This document shows positions 54,529 to 64,000 of a DNA stretch of 64,000 bases, one piece after another (positions within the stretch are counted from its first letter, which is position 1; the number at the start of each line of letters is the position of its first letter). The notes under the pieces were generated by a model that worked only from the letters and a program-made list of their open reading frames with translations, did no database searches and was not told where the DNA came from. The position numbers and the translations under genes are program-made. Source of the stretch: Streptococcus sp. Marseille-Q6470. GTDB lineage: Bacteria; Bacillota; Bacilli; Lactobacillales; Streptococcaceae. Location: positions 434,001 to 498,000 of the forward strand of contig NZ_OX336385.1 in NCBI RefSeq assembly GCF_946902905.1. The letters run 5' to 3'.

Positions 54529-55389
54529 TTATTTTACTTTTTTAGCCAACATGGTCGCAAAGCGTAGTTGGATACGATTGCCGTTTTCATCACGACGGTG
54601 GAGATGGCCAGGATTTTCATTGTACTTCACTAATTCCCAGTCCTTGTAGTAATCAGCCAATTCCCCTTCTTTGAAGGTAAATGGGAAATGAACAGAACAT
54701 GGATAATCTTCTGTATCCATAGCACACACAATCAAATTGTAGCCACCAATAGAGGTTTGATTCTGCATGTTTTGGATAATAGCTGGAATGCGATCTGCTT
54801 GTAAAAACATGAGAACAACCGTTGATACGATAAAATCATAAGTTTGTCCAATGCTAGCTGAATTGATATCGTAGATACCGACAGGCATTTCTAAATCTTC
54901 TTGCTCCACAATGCTTTGCAAGATTTCAAGAGATAACTCATTTTGATCTACAGCAGTGACATCAAAGCCATGTTGAGCTAGAAAGAGTGCATTTCTTCCT
55001 TGACCACATCCTAGGTCTAGTGCCTTACATGGTTTTACTGTATCCATAGCTTCTAAAACTTCCGAATGAACTGGATTGCTATTGTATTTCTTAGGGAAGT
55101 AATCCTCTGCTTTACAATAAAATTCCAAGTACCATTCCACATCTTCTGTGGCGGCTTCCACTCTATGCCAGGCTTGAGGTTGCGCCATAGGATTATCAGC
55201 ACCTGCTTCAAAGAGATGCTCAGCTATAACTTCCCCGTCTTCAGTCAACTCAATAAACTTAAGAGTCCCTTTTAATACGGTAATCTTGCCCCAAGTACCG
55301 ACCTTAGTATTGTGTTTTCTTTGAACAGCTTCTGGCATGGTGTCTTTATTCCAGACAGGCATGCGTTTGTAGGCAACTAGTTTTTCCAT
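54529..55389 (-). CDS. tehB: TehB-like SAM-dependent methyltransferase
   Basis: A 286-residue protein of the TehB family. The N-terminal part (about residues 1-95) is the cupin-like TehA/TehB-linked domain with WYLEFYCKAEDYFPKKY, and the C-terminal part is a class I methyltransferase with ALDLGCGQGRNALFLA (motif I) and VTAVDQNE (motif II). TehB methylates tellurite in enteric bacteria; in streptococci the physiological substrate is unknown. I use the ATG at 55389; a GTG three codons upstream is an alternative. It follows smpB in the same direction. Confidence 0.88.
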   Translation of the reverse strand: MEKLVAYKRMPVWNKDTMPEAVQRKHNTKVGTWGKITVLKGTLKFIELTEDGEVIAEHLFEAGADNPMAQPQAWHRVEAATEDVEWYLEFYCKAEDYFPKKYNSNPVHSEVLEAMDTVKPCKALDLGCGQGRNALFLAQHGFDVTAVDQNELSLEILQSIVEQEDLEMPVGIYDINSASIGQTYDFIVSTVVLMFLQADRIPAIIQNMQNQTSIGGYNLIVCAMDTEDYPCSVHFPFTFKEGELADYYKDWELVKYNENPGHLHRRDENGNRIQLRFATMLAKKVK

Positions 55390-55403
55390 ATTCTTCACTC
55401 TTT

Positions 55404-55871
55404 CTATCGGTGGTTAACAGCTTTCATAACACGCTCAATATCACGATCTTGCTCACGTCGTTTGATAGACTCACGTTTATCATAATCATGTTTCCCTTTT
55501 GCAAGTCCTAAAAGTAACTTGGCATAGCCATCTTTGATATAAACTTTAAGAGGAACCAAGGTCATCCCTGTTCCTTTTGTTTCTTGCTCCAATTTCTGGA
55601 TTTGTTTTTTATGAAGGAGGAGTTTACGACGACGTTCGGGTTCCTGATTCCAGATATTTCCTTCTTCATAAGGAGCGATATGGACATTACTCAGCCAAAC
55701 TTCCCCATTCTTAACCTGGGCAAACCCATCTTTCAGATTGATGCGGGCTGCTCGAACACTCTTGATCTCAGTTCCTGTCAGGACCATTCCTGCTTCTAGC
55801 GTATCTACGATTGTATAGTCGTGGTGCGCCTTTTTATTTTGCGCGACGACCTTTCCCACGCCCTTTGCCAT
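55404..55871 (-). CDS. smpB: tmRNA-binding protein SmpB
   Basis: A 155-residue Smp[31 protein letters not shown] (landmarks DYTIVDT and GTEIKSVR), [18 protein letters not shown] and a basic C-terminal tail [14 protein letters not shown]. With tmRNA it rescues stalled ribosomes. Its start lies inside the end of rnr (38-base overlap), so the two are translationally coupled; RNase R degrades the messages released by trans-translation, which makes the pairing functional as well as genetic. Confidence 0.96.
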   Translation of the reverse strand: MAKGVGKVVAQNKKAHHDYTIVDTLEAGMVLTGTEIKSVRAARINLKDGFAQVKNGEVWLSNVHIAPYEEGNIWNQEPERRRKLLLHKKQIQKLEQETKGTGMTLVPLKVYIKDGYAKLLLGLAKGKHDYDKRESIKRREQDRDIERVMKAVNHR

Positions 55872-58188
55872 GCTTAGCTCCTTTCTTTGCTACTTCCTTA
55901 TAAAAAGGTTTCTTGCTCTTTTTCTTTTTGTCCTTTGGAGAATGCTTGCGCTTATCATTTGAGCGTCCTGATTTTCTCTTGTCTTCCTTCTTATCTGAAC
56001 GACGACTTGAACCACGACCCCTGTCTCTGCGACCAGCTTGTTTCAAACCTTTTTCAATGACATCAAATTCACTTGGAATAAAGGAGAAATCAATCTCGCC
56101 AGTCATCTTATCGGCTCTTTCGACACGAATACGGATCTGCTGTCCCACTCGGAAGGTAATACCTGATTTCTCCCCACGAAGAGTCAAATCACGTTCATTG
56201 AAATGGTAGAACTCAGGGAGATTTGTAATGTGAATCAATCCTTCGACTGTATTTGGCAATTCAACAAAAAGACCAAATTTAACAATACTTGAAACAACTG
56301 CATCATACTCTTCGCCAACGTACTCTTCCATGTATTCAGCTTTTTTCATGGCTTCGACTTCACGCTCAGCCTCGATAGCTCGGCGCTCACGGTTGGAAGA
56401 CTGGGTGGCAATCTCAGGAATGACCTGTTCAAAATGATCTGCTACATCCTTAGAACGTCCATAGTCACGAATCATACGATGAACAAGAAGGTCAGGATAA
56501 CGACGAATTGGGCTGGTAAAGTGAGTGTAGTAGTCTGCAGCTAATCCATAGTGACCGTGATTATGCTCAGAATAACGAGCCTGCTGCATCGAACGCAGAA
56601 GCATCATGGACAATACATCCGCATATGGCTCGCCTTCAACAGCACTCATGATGTCTTGGAGTACTTCCTGGCTAATCTCACTGGCAGTCCCATAGATTCG
56701 TAATCCAAAACTTGAAGCATAATCAATAAACTTCTGAACTTTCTCAGCTTTAGGCTCCTCATGGATACGATAGATAAAAGGTAAATCAAGCTTGCTAAAG
56801 TGTTCGGCAACTGTTTCGTTAGCAATCAACATAAAGGACTCAATCATACGTTCAGCAACACCACGATGACGAAGGACAATATCAACTGGCTTGCCTTTTT
56901 TATCTACCAAAATCTTAGCTTCATTGGTATCAAAATTTAAAGCACCACGCTTAATTCGCATACTTTCCAAAGTCTCATGGAGCTTGGCCATGAGTTCGAT
57001 GCTAGGAACAATTTTCTTATAGTCTTGTCTCTTCTCCTCGTCACCAGCCAAAATGTCATTGACATCGCTATAGGTCATACGGAAACTTGTCTTGATAACA
57101 GTCTGTGTAATCGTATAATTACGAACACGACCATTTTTGTCAATCTCCATAATAGCAGATTGAGTCAAGCGGTCCACTTGAGGGTTAAGAGAACAGATAC
57201 CGTTTGAAAGGCGTTCTGGTAGCATTGGAACTACACGGTCTGTCACATAAACAGATGTTGCCCGATTAAGGGCTTCCTTATCTAGAGCAGATCCCTCTGT
57301 CACATAGTAGGAGACATCGGCAATGTGAACACCTAGTTCGATATTTCCATTTTTCAATGGTTTGATATGAACAGCATCATCCAAGTCTTTTGCATCAGCT
57401 CCATCAATGGTGAAGGTAATTTCATCTCTTAAGTCCAGACGACCTTCCATATCCTTCTCTGATGGTGCATCCGGAACACTCTCTGCTTCTTTAAGAACAG
57501 CCTCTGGAAACTCAGATACAATGTCCATTGACTCCAAGACCTCGAGGACATCAATCCCTGCATCTGTAGAATGTCCAACCACATCTAGGACACTAGCGAC
57601 AAAGAAATCGTGTTTCTTACTTGGGTATTTATCGATAAAGACCTTGAGAACTTCTGTACCGTCTAATTGAATAGCTGGCTTCTTAACGTAGATTGGTTGA
57701 CTAATCTTTTGATTTTTTGAACGGATGTAACCTGCATACTTGGGTTTTTCCTCATCAAGAACGATTTTACCAACAACCGTCGTCAAACTGTGTTCTAAAA
57801 TATCGATAATCTTTGCTTCAGCTGCAGTTCCTTTTTGGCGGTCCGCAACCTTCTTGATTACAATTTCTACAGTATCGCCATCAATGGCATAGTTAACATC
57901 ATTTTTTCCTATAAAAAGATCGTCTTCCTCGCCTTCAAGACTGACAAAGCCGAAGCCATTTTTATGGGCATGAAAAGTTCCTTTAAGAGTTATCTCGTGT
58001 TTCTTCTTTTGGTCCAAGGTGAGACTACCATCTTCTTCAAAGCGAATTTGGTGCTTTCTCTCCATTAGGGACAAGGTTTTAATGAGCTCTCGAAAATCCT
58101 TGGAACCATCCTTTCCAAGAGCTTGAGCCAAGTCATTTACAGTGACTCGTCCCTTTTCTTTTAAATATTCTTTTATTCTATCTTTCAT
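55834..58188 (-). CDS. rnr: Ribonuclease R (VacB)
   Basis: A 784-residue RNase II/R exonuclease. An N-terminal winged-helix is followed by cold-shock-like OB domains ([22 protein letters not shown]), the RNB catalytic domain with the acidic cluster in [15 protein letters not shown], an S1 domain near residue 640 ([17 protein letters not shown]) and a lysine-rich tail of about 65 residues. It degrades structured RNA from the 3' end. The gene overlaps smpB by 38 bases. Upstream lies a BOX repeat and secG. Confidence 0.97.
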   Translation of the reverse strand: MKDRIKEYLKEKGRVTVNDLAQALGKDGSKDFRELIKTLSLMERKHQIRFEEDGSLTLDQKKKHEITLKGTFHAHKNGFGFVSLEGEEDDLFIGKNDVNYAIDGDTVEIVIKKVADRQKGTAAEAKIIDILEHSLTTVVGKIVLDEEKPKYAGYIRSKNQKISQPIYVKKPAIQLDGTEVLKVFIDKYPSKKHDFFVASVLDVVGHSTDAGIDVLEVLESMDIVSEFPEAVLKEAESVPDAPSEKDMEGRLDLRDEITFTIDGADAKDLDDAVHIKPLKNGNIELGVHIADVSYYVTEGSALDKEALNRATSVYVTDRVVPMLPERLSNGICSLNPQVDRLTQSAIMEIDKNGRVRNYTITQTVIKTSFRMTYSDVNDILAGDEEKRQDYKKIVPSIELMAKLHETLESMRIKRGALNFDTNEAKILVDKKGKPVDIVLRHRGVAERMIESFMLIANETVAEHFSKLDLPFIYRIHEEPKAEKVQKFIDYASSFGLRIYGTASEISQEVLQDIMSAVEGEPYADVLSMMLLRSMQQARYSEHNHGHYGLAADYYTHFTSPIRRYPDLLVHRMIRDYGRSKDVADHFEQVIPEIATQSSNRERRAIEAEREVEAMKKAEYMEEYVGEEYDAVVSSIVKFGLFVELPNTVEGLIHITNLPEFYHFNERDLTLRGEKSGITFRVGQQIRIRVERADKMTGEIDFSFIPSEFDVIEKGLKQAGRRDRGRGSSRRSDKKEDKRKSGRSNDKRKHSPKDKKKKSKKPFYKEVAKKGAKHGKGRGKGRRAK

Positions 58189-58245
58189 GTTTTCTTTCTA
58201 GATTGTTAATTTTTTTTGGTGTAAAACCTTCTCAAATAACATTTA

Positions 58246-58359
58246 ATACTCAATAAAAATCAAAGAGCAAACTAGAAAGCTAGACGCAGGTTGCTCAAAA
58301 CACCGTTTTGAGGTTGCAGATGGAAGCTGACGTAGTTCGAAGAGATTTTTGAAGAGTAT
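58246..58359 (-). repeat. BOX element with shortened boxB
   Basis: Read on the minus strand it starts ATACTCTTCAAAAATCTCTT (boxA) and ends TTGATTTTTATTGAGTAT (boxC), with the boxC hallmark CTAGTTTGCTCTTTG and the AACACCGTTTTGAGG hairpin region in between. It is about 114 bases; the usual 45-bp boxB unit is reduced to the CTCAAAACGGTGTTTTGAG hairpin. BOX elements are a mitis-group marker and can alter expression of neighbours (here rnr and secG). Confidence 0.9.
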
Positions 58360-58402
58360 AAAAATAAAAATAGGCAAAGACCTAGTCTCGCCCATTATTT
58401 TC

Positions 58403-58636
58403 TTATCTACTTGATAATACCGTCAATGCTAAGGCAATGGCTAGCCAGAAAAAGACTAAGATTCCTGTCAAACGTTGCATTACGGCTTCAAAACCACGCG
58501 CTTTGCTACGTTCAAACAAATCACCTGAGCTGGCATCAAATACATTGCTAGATTGATTTTTAGTTGGTTGCATAAAAATTGCAATCACAATCACAACAGA
58601 TAATACTAATAAAATGGTTAATAATAGGTTATACAT
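58403..58636 (-). CDS. secG: Preprotein translocase subunit SecG
   Basis: A 77-residue SecG. Two membrane helices (about residues 2-22 and 55-75) enclose a loop with MQPTKNQSSNVFDASSGDLF, the family's central signature. It is a non-essential partner of SecYE in the protein-export channel. It lies downstream of rpmG in the same direction; the BOX element follows. The TTAAGGAG ribosome site precedes the ATG. Confidence 0.95.
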   Translation of the reverse strand: MYNLLLTILLVLSVVIVIAIFMQPTKNQSSNVFDASSGDLFERSKARGFEAVMQRLTGILVFFWLAIALALTVLSSR

Positions 58637-58675
58637 ATCAAACTCCTTAAAATCCCTATTATTCTACCATAATTT

Positions 58676-58825
58676 CTACTTAGATTCAAGATGTAGAGTC
58701 ACTTTTCTTTCTTTAGGACAATACTTTAAGACTTCAATCTTATCTGGATGTGTTTTGGAGTTCTTACTGGTTAGATAATTCATGCTGCCACAAGAGGAGC
58801 ATTTTAGATTAATTTTTACACGCAC
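58676..58825 (-). CDS. rpmG: Ribosomal protein L33
   Basis: A 49-residue L33: [13 protein letters not shown] and the second zinc ligand pair replaced around K-Y-C-P, so it keeps the C-x2-C...C pattern only in part. The start appears to be GTG at 58825 (GTG-CGT-GTA); no Shine-Dalgarno lies before it, which is odd for a ribosomal protein gene. In pneumococcal genomes an MFS gene (pmrA) normally lies upstream, between coaE and rpmG; here there is only an 83-base gap. Confidence 0.88.
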   Translation of the reverse strand: MRVKINLKCSSCGSMNYLTSKNSKTHPDKIEVLKYCPKERKVTLHLESK

Positions 58826-58908
58826 TAGATTTTTTGTATTTGATACTATTTCAATCTAAGATGATTTGAACAAACAATACCAAAATTCTCCTTCCTAACA
58901 ATGTTAAT

Positions 58909-59502
58909 TTATAGACACATTTCTTCAAGCAACTGAACTACTTGAGCTATCAACTGTTCCTGATTTCCATTATTATCTAGACTGTGACTAGACAGACTAA
59001 TTTTTCTTTCTATAGGCCATTGAGAGTTTAAACGGGATTCAGCTGCTTCTTTTGAAATTTGGTCCCGTTTCATTAATCGCTCCAATTGAACATCACGATT
59101 TACATAGACTAGCCAAGTTTCATCAAACCATGAAGCATAGTCTTGCTCAAAAAGTAGGGGGATATCCATGAAAAAGAGAACTTCTGTCCGAGCAAACTGA
59201 TTTCGTAATGCAGCTAACTCCTCACGAATAATCTCACCTTGGGTTCTCTTAGACCATTCTTGCTCTTCAGGATTTGAAAAAATAAGGCTAGCAAGTAAGG
59301 GGCGATTCAGTTCACCATTTTCAAGAAGGATTTTCTCCCCAAAATGCTCCACTAAAACCTGATAGAGTCGTCCACCAGGTTTTTGTAGTTGGTGGACGAC
59401 TGCATCCGCATCTACAACTTGAAACCCTTTTTGTCTTAAAAATTCTGTGACAGTGGACTTACCTGACGCAATACCACCAGTAATTCCGATTATTTTTCCC
59501 AT
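58909..59502 (-). CDS. coaE: Dephospho-CoA kinase
   Basis: A 197-residue P-loop kinase: G-G-I-A-S-G-K-S near the start, DADAVVHQLQKPGG, and LLFEQDY. It phosphorylates dephospho-CoA in the last step of CoA synthesis. ATG 59502 overlaps the mutM stop by one base (TGATG) with AAAGGAGG upstream, so the pair is coupled. In relatives an efflux gene, pmrA, follows; here rpmG follows directly. Confidence 0.95.
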   Translation of the reverse strand: MGKIIGITGGIASGKSTVTEFLRQKGFQVVDADAVVHQLQKPGGRLYQVLVEHFGEKILLENGELNRPLLASLIFSNPEEQEWSKRTQGEIIREELAALRNQFARTEVLFFMDIPLLFEQDYASWFDETWLVYVNRDVQLERLMKRDQISKEAAESRLNSQWPIERKISLSSHSLDNNGNQEQLIAQVVQLLEEMCL

Positions 59503-60326
59503 CACTTCCTCCTTTGACACTTAGGACAAAAGTGAGTTCCACGACCACCTAGTTGAATCTTTTCGATGATGGTTTCACAACGCGAACAAGCTTGACCTGC
59601 CTTGTCGTATACTTGATGGAATTCCTGCATGGTGCCATCTTCTCCAAATGCATTGGTATAAGTACGAATTGTTGAACCACCCTTTTCAACCGCCTGACCT
59701 AAAACATTGATCGTTTCATCATGGACTTTTCTAGCCTCTTGTGCAGTTAAACTATTAGAGGTTCTAGAAGGATGGACTTTCGCTCTCCAAAGAACTTCAT
59801 CAACATAGATATTTCCTAATCCTGCAACCAAAGTCTGGTCGAGAAGATGCGATTTGATTGGTTTTTTAGATTTTTTCAAGGCTAGTTTAAAACTTCCTAA
59901 ATCAAAATCCTGCTCAGTGGGTTCCGGACCAAGTTTTTTTGAAATAAAGTAAGCTTCTAAAAGCTCAGGAGCAAGCAACTCCATAGTTCCGAACTTACGG
60001 ACATCCTCATAGACTAAAGTCCCGCCATCCTCAAAATGAATCAAAACATGGGCATGCTTACGTTCGGGAACTTCATCAGGATAATAAAAATATTTCCCTT
60101 CCATTCTCAGATGTGAAATCAAGACCTTGCCTGTCAGATAAAAAAGCAAATATTTCCCACGGCGCCCCATGGCCTGAATGACTTGACCAGGCAATTCCTT
60201 CCGAAATTGATCCAAATCTGTCTTAATCATCTTGGGATAACGAATATCAATAGTTGAAATCTTCTTGCCAAGAATCAATTTTTCCAATCCTCGTCGGACA
60301 GTTTCAACTTCTGGTAATTCAGGCAT
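59502..60326 (-). CDS. mutM: Formamidopyrimidine-DNA glycosylase
   Basis: A 274-residue Fpg/MutM. The mature N-terminus is P-E-L-P-E-V-E-T with the catalytic proline right after the initiator, the H2TH region, and a C-terminal zinc finger C-x2-C-x16-C-x2-C (CSRCETI, CPKCQRR). It excises 8-oxoguanine and formamidopyrimidines and works with MutY (29.5 kb) against oxidative mutation, relevant in a peroxide-producing streptococcus. The start at 60326 is fixed by AAGGAGGAG and the family's second-residue proline. Confidence 0.96.
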   Translation of the reverse strand: MPELPEVETVRRGLEKLILGKKISTIDIRYPKMIKTDLDQFRKELPGQVIQAMGRRGKYLLFYLTGKVLISHLRMEGKYFYYPDEVPERKHAHVLIHFEDGGTLVYEDVRKFGTMELLAPELLEAYFISKKLGPEPTEQDFDLGSFKLALKKSKKPIKSHLLDQTLVAGLGNIYVDEVLWRAKVHPSRTSNSLTAQEARKVHDETINVLGQAVEKGGSTIRTYTNAFGEDGTMQEFHQVYDKAGQACSRCETIIEKIQLGGRGTHFCPKCQRRK

Positions 60327-60347
60327 AACTCCTCCTTCTCTAAAAAC

Positions 60348-60376
60348 AAGAAGCAGGCTACAGCCCACCTCTTCTT
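60348..60376 (-). terminator. Possible attenuator hairpin between era and mutM
   Basis: On the minus strand AAGAAG ... CTTCTT (60348-60376) with an inner GGC/GCC pair, followed by GTTTTT, overlaps the era stop. It could reduce read-through into mutM; the stem is imperfect. Confidence 0.4.
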
Positions 60377-61274
60377 AATATTCTTTTTCGTTGTAACCAA
60401 AATCGGCAAGATCTAATTTCTTATCGCGCCAATTTTTCTTAACCTTGACCCATGTTTCTAGGAAGACCTTGTCTCCTAGCATGAGTTCGATATCTTTACG
60501 AGCCATGGTTCCAATTTTCTTGAGCATGGCACCGCCTTTACCGATGACAATCCCTTTTTGGCTGTCACGCTCGACCATAATGGTTGCTCGGATATGAACC
60601 TTGTCTGTCTCTTCATCTCGTTTCATAGAATCAACCACTACTGCAACTGAATGTGGAATTTCCTCACGTGTTAAGTGTAACACTTTTTCACGAATCATCT
60701 CTGATACTAGGAAACGTTCTGGGTGATCGGTGATTTGATCTGACGGGAAATATTGGAAACCTTCTTCTAAGTTTTCGCTCAAAATATCAATCAAACGCGA
60801 AACATTATTTCCTTGAAGGGCTGAAATCGGAACAATTTCCTTAAAGTCCATCTGATTACAGAAATCATCGATTTGAGCCAAAAGTTGGTCTGGGTGCACC
60901 TTGTCAATCTTGTTGACCACTAGAATCACAGGAACCTTAGCTACTTTAAGACGTTCGATGATCATATCGTCACCCTTCCCACGTGGTTCATCTGCTGGCA
61001 CCATAAAGAGAACCGTATCGACTTCCCGAAGAGTGCTATAGGCTGACTCCACCATGAAATCTCCAAGGGCAGTCTTAGGCTTATGAATCCCTGGGGTATC
61101 GATAAAGACGATTTGTTCCTTATCCGTGGTGTAGATTCCCATAATCTTGTTGCGCGTCGTCTGCGCCTTATCACTCATGATGGCAATCTTTTGCCCCATG
61201 ACATGATTCAAAAAAGTTGACTTCCCGACGTTAGGACGTCCTAAAATGGCTACAAAGCCTGATTTAAATGTCAT
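60375..61274 (-). CDS. era: Era GTPase
   Basis: A 299-residue Era. G1 is GRPNVGKST, the switch region DKAQTTRN, G3 DTPG, G4 NKID and a C-terminal KH domain with the GXXG segment [11 protein letters not shown]. It is a GTPase checking 30S assembly at the 16S rRNA 3' end. I use ATG 61274, preceded by GAGGT, rather than the longer frame. The dgkA gene lies 17 bases upstream. Confidence 0.96.
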   Translation of the reverse strand: MTFKSGFVAILGRPNVGKSTFLNHVMGQKIAIMSDKAQTTRNKIMGIYTTDKEQIVFIDTPGIHKPKTALGDFMVESAYSTLREVDTVLFMVPADEPRGKGDDMIIERLKVAKVPVILVVNKIDKVHPDQLLAQIDDFCNQMDFKEIVPISALQGNNVSRLIDILSENLEEGFQYFPSDQITDHPERFLVSEMIREKVLHLTREEIPHSVAVVVDSMKRDEETDKVHIRATIMVERDSQKGIVIGKGGAMLKKIGTMARKDIELMLGDKVFLETWVKVKKNWRDKKLDLADFGYNEKEY

Positions 61275-61291
61275 AGTTACCTCTATAATGT

Positions 61292-61687
61292 TTAAAATAG
61301 CAAATCCCAAATCCTAGGGATGAAAATGATAAGTCCAGTCACTGCAGCAAATAAAGACACAACAAGAACTGCACCTGCAGCCATGTCTTTAGCCTTCTTT
61401 GCAAGCATATCGAAGTGATAATGGCTAGCCAAATCCACTACATTTTCAATAGCAGAATTCAAAATCTCAAAAGCAATTACTAAAAAAATGCTTAATAGGA
61501 GAAAGAGCCATTCAATTCTGGAAACTTGAAAAACAATGCCTGCAAGTAGAACTAAGAGAGAAGTCACTGCATGCTTTCTCATATTACGCTCTTCTTTTAC
61601 GGCAGTAAAAATACCTGTCAGGGCAAAATCTAAACTTGAGAGCAAGTCACGATTCTTCCATTTTCGTTTATTGTCTTGTGAGTCCAT
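61292..61687 (-). CDS. dgkA: Diacylglycerol/undecaprenol kinase
   Basis: A 131-residue small membrane kinase of the DgkA type with three membrane helices and the conserved [13 protein letters not shown] motif. In Gram-positives this family mainly phosphorylates undecaprenol (acid resistance and wall lipid recycling) rather than diacylglycerol. It overlaps ybeY by 20 bases and precedes era, the standard ybeY-dgk-era order of streptococci. Confidence 0.93.
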   Translation of the reverse strand: MDSQDNKRKWKNRDLLSSLDFALTGIFTAVKEERNMRKHAVTSLLVLLAGIVFQVSRIEWLFLLLSIFLVIAFEILNSAIENVVDLASHYHFDMLAKKAKDMAAGAVLVVSLFAAVTGLIIFIPRIWDLLF

Positions 61688-62165
61688 AGGCTGTTAAAAT
61701 TTCTTCTTGTAAACCGAACATCTCCGCTTCTTCTTCCGGAGTGTAGTGATCATAACCGTTTATGTGTAAAAAACCGTGCACAGCTAAAAAGCCCATTTCA
61801 CGTTCGAAACTATGACCGTACTCTTCAGCTTGCTCATGCGCTTTATCAATTGAAATGAATAACTCGCCGATATAAGAATCAATTTCTGACATCATTTCTG
61901 CTAAGTCAGGATCTTCTGCCAAATCCTCTTCATCAAAGGTAATCTCTAATTCAGGTTTGTATTCAAGGCTAATAACATCTGTTGGACGGTCAGTAGCACG
62001 AAACTCTAAATTGAGTTCATGACTGCGTTCATTGGTCACAAAAGTGACTGCCATCTCCTTGTCTTCTTTTCCAATTTTTTTAGCAGCAAATTCCAAAATT
62101 TCTTGAGTTTGCTTTAAAATTTCTTTAGAAACCTGACCAGTTTCATCTACCATTTCAATATACAT
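61668..62165 (-). CDS. ybeY: Endoribonuclease YbeY
   Basis: A 165-residue YbeY: the zinc-binding [11 protein letters not shown] motif and [13 protein letters not shown] are the family signatures. It is a metal-dependent RNase acting in 16S rRNA 3' processing and ribosome quality control. ATG 62165 begins [10 protein letters not shown]. It heads a leftward unit with dgkA, era, mutM and coaE; pavA is read divergently from the 104-base gap upstream. Confidence 0.95.
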   Translation of the reverse strand: MYIEMVDETGQVSKEILKQTQEILEFAAKKIGKEDKEMAVTFVTNERSHELNLEFRATDRPTDVISLEYKPELEITFDEEDLAEDPDLAEMMSEIDSYIGELFISIDKAHEQAEEYGHSFEREMGFLAVHGFLHINGYDHYTPEEEAEMFGLQEEILTAYGLTRQ

Positions 62166-62269
62166 GCGTTTCTCGATTCTCTTTACTTGGCTTTATTATA
62201 CCATATTTCTATGATTTTATTCTACCTTTTTGATATAATACTATGGAATACATTCACAAGGAGAGAACG

Positions 62270-63922
62270 ATGTCATTTGATGGATTTTTTTTACACCACA
62301 TGGTTGAGGAATTGCGTACCGAATTACTAAATGGTCGCATTCAAAAGATCAATCAACCCTTTGAACAAGAATTGGTCCTACAAATCCGTAGCAATCGCCA
62401 AAGTCATCGTCTGCTCCTGTCTGCTCATCCTGTTTTTGGACGCATCCAGTTGACAGAAACGACCTTTGAAAATCCTGCTCAACCTTCTACTTTTATCATG
62501 GTTTTAAGGAAATATTTACAGGGTGCTGTTATCGAATCTATTGAGCAGATTGAAAATGATAGAATCGTTGAAATCACTGTTTCTAACAAGAACGAGATTG
62601 GTGATGATATTCAGGCAACACTGATCATTGAGATTATGGGGAAACATAGTAATATTCTCCTCGTAGACAAGTCTAGCAACAAAATTCTTGAGGTGATTAA
62701 ACATATTGGTTTCTCTCAAAATAGTTACCGGACGCTCCTACCTGGAGCTACATACATAGCTCCACCAAGTACAGAAGCTCTAAACCCCTTTACTATCAAA
62801 GATGAAAAACTCTTTGAAATACTACAAACACAGGAACTGAAGGCAAAAAATCTTCAGACTCTCTTTCAAGGATTAGGTCGTGATACGGCAAACGAATTGG
62901 AAACATTATTGGTCAGTGATAAACTCTCCAATTTCCGTAACTTTTTTAAACAAGAAACTAAACCTTGCTTAACGGATAAATCATTCTCTTGTGTACCATT
63001 TTCCAATAAATTAGACGTAGATTTTTCAAGCCTTTCTCAACTACTTGATGTCTATTACAAAGACAAAGCCGAACGTGATCGGGTGAAGCAACAGGCTAGC
63101 GAACTCATTCGCCGAGTTGAAAATGAACTGCAAAAGAATCGTCAAAAGCTTAAGAAGCAAGAAAAAGAACTGCTTGCTACTGAAAATGCTGAGGAATTCC
63201 GACAAAAAGGTGAGTTGCTAACGACTTTTCTACATCAAGTTCCAAATGACCAAGACCAAGTCGTCTTAGACAATTATTACACCAATCAGCCAATTACAAT
63301 CTCGCTTGATAAGGCCTTAACACCTAGCCAAAATGCTCAAAAGTATTTTAAGCGATATCAGAAGTTAAAAGAGGCTGTTAAATATCTAACCGAACTAATC
63401 GAAGAAACAAAATCTACTATTCTTTATCTGGAAAGCGTGGAGACAGTTCTCAACCAAGCTGGACTCGATGAAATTGCTGAAATTCGTGAAGAATTAATTC
63501 AAACTGGCTTCATTAGAAGACGGCAGCGAGAGAAAATTCAAAAACGTAAAAAGCCAGAGAAATATCTGGCTAGTGACGGTAAAACCATTATTCTCGTTGG
63601 ACGAAACAATCTTCAAAACGAAGAATTAACCTTTAAGATGGCACGAAAAGATGAACTTTGGTTCCACGCTAAGGATATTCCAGGAAGCCACGTCGTCATC
63701 TCAGGTAACCTGAATCCCTCTGATGAAGTCAAGACGGATGCTGCTGAACTTGCCGCCTACTATTCGAAAGCGCGCCTTTCAAATCTTGTTCAAGTGGATA
63801 TGATTGAGGTTAAAAAACTAAATAAACCAACTGGTGGAAAACCTGGTTTTGTCACCTATACAGGACAAAAAACCTTACGTGTCACACCAGATTCCGAGAA
63901 AATTCAATCTATGAAAATCTGA
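62270..63922 (+). CDS. pavA: Fibronectin-binding protein PavA/Rqc2-like (NFACT family)
   Basis: A 550-residue NFACT protein. The start ATG 62270 is preceded by AAGGAGAG, better than an upstream ATG at 62243. The N-terminal NFACT-N domain (DGFFLHHMVEELRTELLNGR) is followed by a long coiled coil with many Q, E and K, and the NFACT-R/DUF814 domain with KDELWFHAKDIPGSHVVI. In pneumococcus it was described as an adhesin (PavA); the family as a whole (RqcH/Rqc2) marks and elongates nascent chains on stalled 50S subunits with alanine tails. No signal peptide is present. Confidence 0.94.
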   Translation: MSFDGFFLHHMVEELRTELLNGRIQKINQPFEQELVLQIRSNRQSHRLLLSAHPVFGRIQLTETTFENPAQPSTFIMVLRKYLQGAVIESIEQIENDRIVEITVSNKNEIGDDIQATLIIEIMGKHSNILLVDKSSNKILEVIKHIGFSQNSYRTLLPGATYIAPPSTEALNPFTIKDEKLFEILQTQELKAKNLQTLFQGLGRDTANELETLLVSDKLSNFRNFFKQETKPCLTDKSFSCVPFSNKLDVDFSSLSQLLDVYYKDKAERDRVKQQASELIRRVENELQKNRQKLKKQEKELLATENAEEFRQKGELLTTFLHQVPNDQDQVVLDNYYTNQPITISLDKALTPSQNAQKYFKRYQKLKEAVKYLTELIEETKSTILYLESVETVLNQAGLDEIAEIREELIQTGFIRRRQREKIQKRKKPEKYLASDGKTIILVGRNNLQNEELTFKMARKDELWFHAKDIPGSHVVISGNLNPSDEVKTDAAELAAYYSKARLSNLVQVDMIEVKKLNKPTGGKPGFVTYTGQKTLRVTPDSEKIQSMKI

Positions 63923-63984
63923 TTTTAGCACTATTCTAAAACTCTTACTACTTCACTTTTGCACAAAAATAGGAGGGGAGCTCA

Positions 63985-64000
63985 ATGCTACGGCATATTA
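63985..64000 (+). CDS. Start of a further gene (cut by the window end)
   Basis: ATG 63985 follows AGGAGGGGAG 5 bases upstream, and reads M-L-R-H-I before the window ends. The strong Shine-Dalgarno makes a real gene likely, but nothing can be said about its product. Confidence 0.55.

Overview
The window is a chromosomal segment of a low-GC Firmicute, almost certainly a mitis-group Streptococcus (S. pneumoniae, S. mitis, S. oralis or a close relative). Pointers are a BOX repeat, a ComX-type cin-box in front of coiA, the vicRKX cluster, the cpoA glycolipid locus, rocS, pavA, a preQ1-II riboswitch in front of queT, and gene orders that match the pneumococcal chromosome as I remember it. Assignments rest on motifs and recalled family resemblance; no search was run.

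Layout. 1-4.7 kb is the right end of a small integrated element (tail of a small protein, TcpA/FtsK-like coupling ATPase, Rep_2-plus-helicase initiator/relaxase, DUF3173 protein, tyrosine integrase) abutting the start of ebfC. 5-18 kb holds mostly leftward housekeeping genes (GDPD, exonuclease, rocS, truB, hydrolase, acetyltransferase, DUF2130, FNT channel, queT), interrupted at 9.1-11.4 kb by two paralogous membrane proteins and a gene remnant. That block lies between truB and a second, truncated copy of the truB 5' end. A decayed FNT paralogue lies at 15.1-15.5 kb. 17.5-26.5 kb carries a GtrA-like protein, mscL, tRNA-Arg(CCG), an MFS exporter, an Rgg regulator, an ABC-F protein, a lipoprotein, pgm and a thioredoxin-like protein. 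26.5-33 kb has vicX-vicK-vicR, mutY and pepX. 33-41 kb has a small protein, obg, two small membrane proteins, two glycolipid glycosyltransferases (the second cpoA), a DUF59 protein, rpoD and dnaG. 41-44 kb is a T-box-controlled ABC importer, probably for tryptophan. 44-53 kb is ppc, ftsW, prsA, an O-methyltransferase, pepF and coiA. 53-54.3 kb holds an isolated CARF plus PD-(D/E)xK-like protein between coiA and tehB. 54.5-64 kb is tehB, smpB, rnr, BOX, secG, rpmG, coaE, mutM, era, dgkA, ybeY and divergent pavA.

How the parts work together. Recognisable groups are genome maintenance and replication (dnaG-rpoD, mutY, mutM, rocS), cell envelope (vicRKX, ftsW, glycolipid synthases, prsA, dgkA), translation quality control (smpB with rnr), and nutrient uptake under RNA control (queT by preQ1-II, the ABC importer by a T-box). 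The most unusual items are the orphan CARF nuclease whose usual E-C-K reads S-C-K, the truB-flanked paralogue block, the inverted-repeat-dense gap in the element, and three genes (gtrA-like, mutY, cpoA) whose -10 box sits 6-7 nt before the ATG with no Shine-Dalgarno, suggesting leaderless transcripts.
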